NCBI GenBank assembly: GCA_032718475.1
Contig: JAUCBJ010000164.1
Coordinates: forward strand, 1 to 27,117
DNA: 27,117 bases
Source: Nemertoderma westbladi
Lineage: Eukaryota > Xenacoelomorpha > Nemertodermatida > Nemertodermatidae
Direction: 5' to 3'
Shown here: one piece after another, positions 19,585 through 27,117 of the stretch
Layout: each line of letters begins with the position of its first letter
Numbering within the stretch: the first letter of the stretch is position 1
Made by a program: the position numbers and the translations under genes
Notes under the pieces: generated by a model
Seen by the model: only the letters and a program-made list of their open reading frames with translations
What the model was told of the DNA's origin: nothing
Databases searched by the model: none

Positions 19585-20487
19585 CCTATGGAAGTGGCGC
19601 TGCGCCGAAAGAAAAAGAAGAAGATGGAGAAGTCATCAGTGAGTGGCACCAGTTTAGGTCGGTCACCTAGACAACGGACGGTCTCTGAGCAATCAACCGG
19701 AACCACGGGGAGCAGCGCGTCCCGTAACGACTCCCCAGAAGGAGCGCTCCCTACTCCCTCACCGTCCAAACTACTGCGCGCCTCCCCAACCCTGGGTGGC
19801 GACACGGTGGCCACACCCTCGCCACCCACCGGCGGTGGCGGGCTCCTCAACTCCGCGTTCCTACGCCGCATGGATTTCAGCTCGTTCCAGGGATTCGTCC
19901 CTAAATCCCGTCTCAATCCCTTCTGCATAAAGATGGAATGCGAGGACGGCCCGGGGGACGACACCCGACTAACGGTGTTCCAGGCGCTAACGGCTCAGCA
20001 CACGAACAACGTGCAGTGTCTCGGCTGCGCGGAGCGTTTATTCGTGTTCGACCGGTACCCGCTGATAGACGGTACCTTCTTCCTATCACCGATCCCCCAC
20101 CACCTTCCCGCGATACCGGTAGTCTACAACGAACGCAACAACCTCTTCCTCATGGCGTTGTGTCTGCACTGCATCGAGGGCCAGGAACGCTGCATCGTGT
20201 GCCGCCATTGCGCCGCCCCCTGGGACGGCTCAACCTGTCAGCTCGGAACGCTCTACTACTACGACATTCTCGCGGCTCAGCCCTGCTGCGCGCGTCGGTT
20301 GGCGTGCAACCGTTGTGGCGAATCCGCAGTGGACCCCGCCACCGAGGGGATGTCCTATTATTCCGAGTACAGCCACTGTGTCCGGTGTCCGGGCTGTGGC
20401 ACCACGGACCACCACTTCGTTAAAGAATTTCAATCTTCTTTCCAGATCCGTCAACTAAAATCCACCTCGAAGTCTCCCGGTCTGTAA
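19585..20487 (+). CDS. HECA: Headcase/HECA homologue, exon 2 (C-terminal domain)
   Basis: This exon adds 300 residues, giving about 451 in all, shorter than human HECA (about 540). It opens with PMEVALRRKKKKK, a lysine-rich nuclear-localisation-like patch, as in human HECA at the same place. A Ser/Pro-rich linker follows. The conserved cysteine-rich C-terminal headcase domain starts near FLRRMDFSSF and includes VQCLGCAERLFVFD, LIDGTFFLSP, CLHCIEG, CIVCRHC, WDGSTCQLGTLYYYDILAA, CCARRLACNRCG, YSEYSHCVRCPGCG and HHFVK. The many CxxC pairs suggest zinc binding. The acceptor TTTTCTAG fixes the exon start at 19585 in phase 0. The stop TAA overlaps a perfect donor-like GTAAGT at 20484-20489, so splicing to a further exon is conceivable, but the protein end agrees with the family's usual end shortly after HFVK. 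Confidence 0.93.
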   Translation, partial: PMEVALRRKKKKKMEKSSVSGTSLGRSPRQRTVSEQSTGTTGSSASRNDSPEGALPTPSPSKLLRASPTLGGDTVATPSPPTGGGGLLNSAFLRRMDFSSFQGFVPKSRLNPFCIKMECEDGPGDDTRLTVFQALTAQHTNNVQCLGCAERLFVFDRYPLIDGTFFLSPIPHHLPAIPVVYNERNNLFLMALCLHCIEGQERCIVCRHCAAPWDGSTCQLGTLYYYDILAAQPCCARRLACNRCGESAVDPATEGMSYYSEYSHCVRCPGCGTTDHHFVKEFQSSFQIRQLKSTSKSPGL

Positions 20488-21375
20488 GTAACTCAACCGC
20501 TATATCGGATTAATTCGGTATTCTCTTGACTTTCGGTTAACATAATTTAATATTTCAACTTTTTGTGAACCCCGTCGACTTTTTATTTCTCTGTAATGAA
20601 TGCTGTTATTATTTTTCATAATATTTTTATTCTCCGCTTTTACGCTAATTAAATTAAAGGTACGGTTGTCAATTATTTAATACAAAATTACACGTTAAAA
20701 TAATCATCAGTTATCAGTTATATCGAGGCCACCGGGTTAACCGATAGTGAGTTCGTTCAGTAGAGGATGAAGGACAGACCAAATTATATGAAACGGCGGG
20801 TTATATGATGGTATTGATATCTCCGGAAGAAACCCTTCCATCGCCGTAAACAATTTAGTTAGTTGATTGTTTAAGTTTTCCGTGCACCAAAAAACTGTCG
20901 CTATCACTAAAACTGCACGGGGATTTTACATTATTTAGCTTCACTTCTTTTTGCTCCTAATTTTAAATATGTCGCAGTTTTATTTTGGTACCGAATAATA
21001 ATGTTTTCCTCCTAATTAATATAAACTTGATTATTACAGTTTATTTTATAAAAAATGTATTCGAATATTTTTTATTGACATCAGAAAAATATGTTAATTT
21101 AATAATAAATAACTGTACCAATTAAGTATATTAATCAACTGTTTAGCCGGTTAATTTGATTTAATTACCTTTAGACCTGTGACCTATTCTTCATTATCAG
21201 TTGTAGTTTATATGTAAAATATAATTAAAAATATCGGGCGCCATGTACATGTACAATAATTCTCAACCTATCTGATAGACTACACGTTTTCCTCACTATA
21301 ACACAACACCTTGCATATGAATAGTTTGATTTGTAGTTATTATTAGTTCATTATATCGACTTCTTAGAACCATAA
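20488..21375 (+). other. HECA 3' flank, presumed 3' UTR and intergenic DNA
   Basis: AT-rich with no ORF of note. An AATAAA hexamer at 21104-21109 could be a polyadenylation signal about 615 bases after the stop, and ATTAAA variants occur nearer (about 20650). Neither is proven. Confidence 0.4.
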
Positions 21376-22053
21376 CCAGCCATGTCCACATTTTGTGAAA
21401 ATTGAGTTAATGGTACTGTGGTGGGATTGCTGAACACAGACAGTAGTTTCCATGATAAAGTAATAATGATAAGTCCATAGCTGCATTCAAACTAGCAGAT
21501 CTGGCAAGTCATAAAACCCATGTCCAAATCACATATTTCGGAGAAATTTGCCATGTCCAATAACGAGGGTGGGTTTTACAATATAATGAGCCATGTCCGT
21601 CCATGGACGTGGCTCATTTCATCGGGCAGTTAAATATATTTAATTAATATTTATTTGGCAGTTAAATAATAGAGGGTATCGCAACAGCATAACACTAACA
21701 AAGATAGAGAGATCCTAATTCCCTACACTTAATTGGCCTAATAATAATTAAAAAAAAATTTAAAACGCAACATTTTTGGACATGGCCATTTTTGTTTACA
21801 GTGATGTTTGGGATTTCAATTATGAAATCCGAAAGAGCTATCTCCGAAACAATTTGAAAAATTCGGTGCTTTTCAAAATTGGCAGATACATATTCCAAAC
21901 TTTTTGATATCACGCCGTTTGGTTGAGGTTGGGACATAAGTTTCTATTGAACAAACATTATCATTATAATGATGTCGATGTGTATCGATTTATCACAGCA
22001 CTTCAAAAACTTAAAGCTTTTTTAACCGAATGATAAAATGTGGACATGGCTGG
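21376..22053. mobile_element. 678-bp element with 19-bp perfect TIRs
   Basis: CCAGCCATGTCCACATTTT at 21376-21394 is exactly mirrored at 22035-22053. CATGTCC/GGACATG motifs recur inside (about 21518, 21551, 21593-21610 and 21779), including the near-palindrome GCCATGTCCGTCCATGGAC. There is no transposase. If each end is extended by one base, the flanks are TA on both sides, compatible with but not proof of a Tc1/mariner-type duplication. Confidence 0.7.
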
Positions 22054-22290
22054 ATAGTGGATATTGTTCTGAGGGTCGATATTACACACATTTCATAATT
22101 TTACCTGCCATTCTATCTATGGCGTTGTGTATATTAGATTTATGTTTTAGTCGAGTTAGTGGCAACTACGTTTCTGATACTCAACAGTCGTTGAGGACTT
22201 TATTTAGGTCAATGAGGTTCAGATGGGAATCAATTTCCGCAAACATACACATTCGGAATAAATGATTTGTTTCCCTTGATTTTAATGTAA
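22054..22290. other. Short unique spacer
   Basis: Contains a 75-codon open frame (22038-22265) that begins inside the TIR of the preceding element and has no recognisable motif; I treat it as chance. Confidence 0.5.
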
Positions 22291-24183
22291 CGACATGGTA
22301 TGTTACCGTTACGAGTGCCACACGACATGGCATGTTACCGTTACGAGTGCCACACGACATGGTATGTTACCGTTACGAGTGCCACACGACATGGTATGTT
22401 ACCCTTACGAGTGCCACACGACATGGTATGTTACCGTTACGAGTGCCACACGACATGGTATGTTTCCGTTAGGAGTGCCACACGACATGGTATGTTACCG
22501 TTACGAGTGCCACACAACATGGTATGTTACCGTTACGAGTGCCACACGACATGGTATGTTTCCGTTAGGAGTGCCACACGACATGGTATGTTACCGTTAC
22601 AAGTGCCACACGACATGGTATGTTTCCGTTAGGAGTGCCACACGACATGGTATGTACCGTTACGAGTGCCACACGACATGGTATGTTACCGTTACGAGTA
22701 CCACACGACATGGTATGTTACCGTTACGAGTGCCACACGACATGGTATGTTACCGTTACGAGTGCCACACGACATGGTATGTTACCGTTACGAGTGCCAC
22801 ACGACATGGTATGTTTCCGTTACGAGTGCCACACGACATGGTATGTTACCGTTACGAGTGCCACACGACATGGTATGTTACCGTTACGAGTGCCACACGA
22901 CATGGTATGTTTCCGTTACGAGTGCCACACGACATGGTATGTTACCGTTACGAGTGCCACACGACATGGTATGTTACCGTTACGAGTGCCACACGACATG
23001 GTATGTTTCCGTTAGGAGTGCCACACGACATGGTATGTTACCGTTACGAGTGCCACACGACATGGTATGTTTCCGTTACGAGTGCCACACGACATGGTAT
23101 GTTTCCGTTACGAGTGCCACACGACATGGTATGTTACCGTTACGAGTGCCACACGACATGGTATGTTACCGTTACGAGTGCCACACGACATGGTATGTTA
23201 CCGTTACGAGTGCCACACGACATGGTATGTTACCGTTACGAGTGCCACACGACATGGTATGTTACCGTTACGAGTGCCACACGACATGGTATGTTTCCGT
23301 TAGGAGTGCCACACGACATGGTATGTTACCGTTACAAGTGCCACACGACATGGTATGTTTCCGTTAGGAGTGCCACACGACATGGTATGTACCGTTACGA
23401 GTGCCACACGACATGGTATGTTACCGTTACGAGTACCACACGACATGGTATGTTACCGTTACGAGTGCCACACGACATGGTATGTTACCGTTACGAGTGC
23501 CACACGACATGGTATGTTACCGTTACGAGTGCCACACGACATGGTATGTTTCCGTTACGAGTGCCACACGACATGGTATGTTACCGTTACGAGTGCCACA
23601 CGACATGGTATGTTACCGTTACGAGTGCCACACGACATGGTATGTTTCCGTTAGGAGTGCCACACGACATGGTATGTTACCGTTACGAGTGCCACACGAC
23701 ATGGTATGTTACCGTTACGAGTGCCACACGACATGGTATGTTACCGTTACGAGTGCCACACGACATGGTATGTTACCGTTACGAGTGCCACACGACATGG
23801 TATGTTTCCGTTACGAGTGCCACACGACATGGTATGTTTCCGTTACGAGTGCCACACGACATGGTATGTTTCCGTTACGAGTGCCACACGACATGGTATG
23901 TTACCGTTACGAGTGCCACACGACATGGTATGTTACCGTTACGAGTGCCACACGACATGGTATGTTTCCGTTACGAGTGCCACACGACATGGTATGTTTC
24001 CGTTACGAGTGCCACACGACATGGTATGTTACCGTTACGAGTGCCACACGACATGGTATGTTACCGTTACGAGTGCCACACGACATGGTATGTTACCGTT
24101 ACGAGTGCCACACGACATGGTATGTTTCCGTTAGGAGTGCCACACGACATGGTATGTTACCGTTACGAGTGCCACACAACATG
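22291..24183 (+). repeat. 32-bp minisatellite, about 59 near-identical units
   Basis: The unit starts CATGGTATGTTACCGTTACG and ends AGTGCCACACGA. Most units are exact copies or carry one of a few recurrent variants: TTTCC for TTACC; TTTCC together with AGGAG; ACAAG; GTACC. One unit lacks a base (31 bp). Because 32 is not a multiple of 3 and no forward stop occurs, all three plus-strand frames stay open, producing apparent ORFs of up to 629 codons with a 32-residue period. The minus strand has TAA in each unit and is closed. I interpret this as non-coding tandem DNA. Confidence 0.95.
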
Positions 24184-25320
24184 ATTATATTTGACATTCG
24201 CTTACGGTATATTAATTGGAAGACTTGGCCTCATATCAGGCCGGATATTAGATTGATAAATGTTCTTGTATGGATGGATATAATTAATTAAATTGGGATT
24301 AAAATAAGCCTTATATTAATTATTTATTAATTAAAAATTTTCGGTGATTCAAAAAATTTTTTTGTACTTTTTCGCAAAAAAAAAAGGAAATACAATATTA
24401 TTTTTTCGCCCTCCAGCCAATTTGAATATTTGAACTAATTTTGATAATAACACAAAATATCCGGCCTCATCGGATATCCGATGACACCTGATTAACACAA
24501 CTAATTATAATATCTTTAGTTCGATAGTTAGTTATACGCCTTTTTTGTGTTGATAAAGGCGACCTCCCAAAGTATTAGGAATTGTTAGATTAATTAACGT
24601 AAATCCGTTATATGTAATTACTAATAATGTAATTAATTGGGATTTAGGTATATCTAATAATTATTATTATTTGTTTATAATTTATCTGACGGTGTGATTC
24701 AATCTCTCTAGGACTCTAGATCGATAAAACATTAAACTACAAATAACCGTATAGCGCGGTTTAATGTGAAATCTATTACTTTATAGCCTTTGGGTTGTAA
24801 TGTGGTAACAACTCACTTACCACTGTCTTGTCTTTGTTAATAATTTGTGAATAGTAATTAATTAATCTAACCTACTTTTACTAACTATCTCTATAATTAT
24901 AGAAGCATGCGAATAAAGTTTCAACCGGTGGTACGCGGTTTGCTAAATGTATAATAATTACCGTAATTATGTTCGCATGCACACCCGATTTAATTACATA
25001 TATTATTCTTAAATTAGTTATGATTTTGTATATTTTAGAATTGTGCTCATTGTTGGTAGAATATATATTGGTGCTTATTTTGGCAGTTTTATTCTTTTTT
25101 TCCTAAACATAATGTATATCGGTACGTAATATGGTTAGTTGATATCGCGCTTTTTTGTATAGCTAGCAATGTTCATTTATATTCATTTATTTACTTACTG
25201 CGTTAAATATAGCTCTGAAAAATATATATTTTTTCTTATTCATTATACATCGTGGGCTCTGTTCTGTAGTGACAGACAGATAATGGAAGGGGTTACATAA
25301 AATAACCAGTAATTTAGTTC
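24184..25320. other. AT-rich intergenic DNA
   Basis: No gene is seen. Small inverted pairs are present: AGGCCGGATATT near 24238 with its complement near 24460, and GCATGCGAA (24905) with TTCGCATGC (24972). Confidence 0.5.
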
Positions 25321-25547
25321 AGATAGGGGGGGGGGGGGGGGGGGGGGGGGGGACTGGACGCAATAAAAATCCATCCCTCTCCATAGGGGAAATTCGACGT
25401 AAATAACCGATGATTACTCTCAAAAATAAAACTATAACCTGTTCTATTGTATTTAGTTTATTGTTTTGGTTAAAATTAACGTGTCACTGTAACCTGCTCC
25501 TTTCCCTAAATTGAGAATTTAACATTGAGGCGGGATATTAATTCGCC
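25321..25547 (+). repeat. Dispersed repeat, copy 2, with internal poly-G expansion
   Basis: Aligns with 13151-13370. Where copy 1 has AGATAGGGGAG, this copy has AGATA followed by 27 G (25326-25352), so the tract grew within the repeat. Confidence 0.75.
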
Positions 25548-26142
25548 AAGATGGGATTTGCGTCCAGTTTCCTCCTGTCTCATTTAGTTATATGTTGTGT
25601 TTGTCATAAGGGCAAACCCTCCAACTATACCGCTACCACAGTTTTAGGTGATCACCGAATTACACCAAATGATCACAAAGTGCAAACACCAAGTATTGTG
25701 TTTAGTGGGAATAAAAACATAATTTAATTTAAAACATTAAGGGAATTGAACATGTTACTGTGGCGATTATTTCTAACCAAGACAATAAACAACCACTTTA
25801 ATTAATATATGTGACTAACTTTAGCTGAGATCACTTTTTTAACTTGCGGCCAATGTGCGCCAATAACTAGTCAACTATGAAGTTCCCACGAGATAACAAT
25901 ATTTACTTCCACATTAGAGTATATGCTGGAAGTCAATTAAAGTGTATCAATGTATGTACAACTAGATACAGTAGATTATCTATAAGGCCTGAAGGCCAGT
26001 CGTATGATTATATAACTAGCTGGTTGAAGTAAAATCCAAGTCACTCAAATCTTTTTAAATCGTAGTAAGATATTTATTTAATAATTCCACAACGGATTAA
26101 TTTATTTAAAAAGACTCATAAATGTGGTACAAAGACTACAGT
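25548..26142. other. AT-rich intergenic DNA
   Basis: I see no gene, repeat or recognisable signal here beyond short AT-rich runs. Confidence 0.5.
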
Positions 26143-26246
26143 TAGGCGTTGTGTTGATTAGAGATAGGCGTTGTGTTGATTAGAGATAGACGTTGTGTTG
26201 ATTAGAGATAGGCGTTGTGTTGATTAGAGATAGGCGTTGTGTTGAT
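26143..26246 (+). repeat. 22-bp tandem repeat, 4.7 units
   Basis: TAGGCGTTGTGTTGATTAGA-type units start at 26143, 26165, 26187, 26209 and 26231. The third differs by one base (TAGACG). Confidence 0.95.
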
Positions 26247-26352
26247 AGCTTTGCGAAAATTCTGTCTGAAAATTGTGTTTGAATCATGAACAATAAGTGG
26301 GGGACCAAGCCTCAATACCAAAAATATTATAAATGTAATTATTATTGCCAAT

Positions 26353-27068
26353 ATAGTTTCACTTCCCGACCACTTACTGGGTGAGCCAGAATTTTTATTT
26401 TATTTTTGCTTTCAATCTTTAGCTACAAGCGTTTAAAAAAGTCTCTCCGGCGATATTACACCAATCCCACCGCAGTTATTCATCTACCTTATAATTGTTT
26501 GTTGGTACCAATGGAAAGCTGGCCCTGCAAGGATTCCAAATATGTTATACTATCTGAATTTCGTTGAAAAATAACTGAGATATGGGCGTTCCAAAGTTGC
26601 ATTGTTTTGCATCTGCGCGAGGCTATTTTATTCTATTTAATAAATGCATCATAATTCTGGAACATTTGATTTATCCAAAAACGTAGCTGGTGCTGGGCAA
26701 CAATGCATTACATCTTTAATTACGTAGCTATTCATACATTAACAAAATATTCCAGAATATGGTCTATTTATTAAATAGAATAAAATAGCCTAGCGCAGGT
26801 GCTAAACCATGCAACATTTGAACGCTCATATCTCAGCTATTTTTCAACGAATTAAAATTGTGTTACAAATTAAATTTGGTATCCTAGTATGGCCAGCTTT
26901 CTAACAGTACAGTACCAACAAACAACTATAAGGTAGTTTTGAAGAATAACTGCGGCGGGACTGGTGCTATATCGCCGGAGACACTTTTTTAAACGCTTGT
27001 AGCTAAAGATTGAAAGCAAAAATAAAAATTTCTGGCTCATCCAGTCAGTGGTCGGGAAGTGAAACTAT
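26353..27068. mobile_element. 716-bp foldback (long inverted repeat) element
   Basis: The left arm (26353 to about 26661) and right arm (about 26751-27068) are complementary nearly throughout, separated by a loop of about 90 bases. Matching blocks include ATAGTTTCACTTCCCGACCA, CAATCTTTAGCTACAAGCG, CCGCAGTTATTC, GAAAGCTGGCC, TCGTTGAAAAATA and TAAATAGAATAAAATAGCC. There are several small indels. No ORF or clear target duplication was seen. Arms meeting near-symmetrically suggest a MITE-like foldback element. Confidence 0.85.
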
Positions 27069-27117
27069 TTATGTATCAAATTTCATGCAATCTCATTAAG
27101 ATTTGTAGACAAATTAG

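Noticed and set aside
19938-20423. 161-codon ORF overlapping HECA exon 2
   Set aside because: GC-rich shadow frame; the headcase frame has family-wide conserved motifs and this one has none.
22291-24183. CRISPR array
   Set aside because: Units are contiguous with no unique spacers, and the context is eukaryotic.
22295-24184. 629-codon ORF as a protein gene
   Set aside because: It is produced by a stop-free 32-bp tandem repeat that is equally open in three frames; there is no independent coding evidence.

Overview
The window is animal nuclear DNA: AT-rich, intron-containing, repeat-dense, with one conserved metazoan gene and several transposable elements. The palindromes TAGGCCTA and TACCGGTA recur outside the genes, a flavour familiar from marine invertebrates such as echinoderms. 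Species and phylum cannot be fixed from the sequence alone.

Layout. (1) 1-355, minus strand: an open reading frame running off the left edge, with a possible death-fold character. (2) 421-12203: a nested LTR structure. An old solo LTR of a BEL/Pao-type retrotransposon lies on the minus strand (426-710 plus 11348-12198, TSD ATGGC). It is split by a young BEL/Pao-type element on the plus strand (711-11347, LTRs of 1257 and 1259 bp, TSD GTGGC). The young element carries one long intact ORF (4131-7274): Gag with DUF1759, zinc knuckles and a DUF1758 aspartic protease, fused in frame to a relic of the RNase H/pre-integrase region. Reverse transcriptase and integrase are missing. Its leader and trailer hold several tandem repeats, and a decayed coding-like stretch of unknown origin precedes the 3' LTR. 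(3) 12204-15874: no convincing gene; a GGCTCC-rich microsatellite, C and G homopolymers, one copy of a dispersed repeat and short inverted repeats. (4) 15875-17755: a 1.9-kb TIR element carrying a nested 516-bp TIR element (TSD CCAAT). (5) 18081-20487: a two-exon homologue of headcase/HECA. Its single visible intron is filled with a minisatellite that repeats the exon 1 donor junction. (6) 20488-27117: non-coding; a 678-bp TIR element, about 59 copies of a 32-bp minisatellite, a second copy of the dispersed repeat, a 22-bp tandem repeat, and a 716-bp near-palindromic foldback element at the right edge.

The only gene I regard as a secure host gene is headcase/HECA. The retroelement ORF looks intact and recent, but the element would need polymerase and integrase supplied in trans. 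The most unusual signals are the decoy splice-donor array in the HECA intron, the young Gag-protease-only BEL/Pao element nested in an antisense LTR of its own kind, the 79-bp invariant core in its leader duplication, and the 32-bp satellite that is open in all three forward frames.
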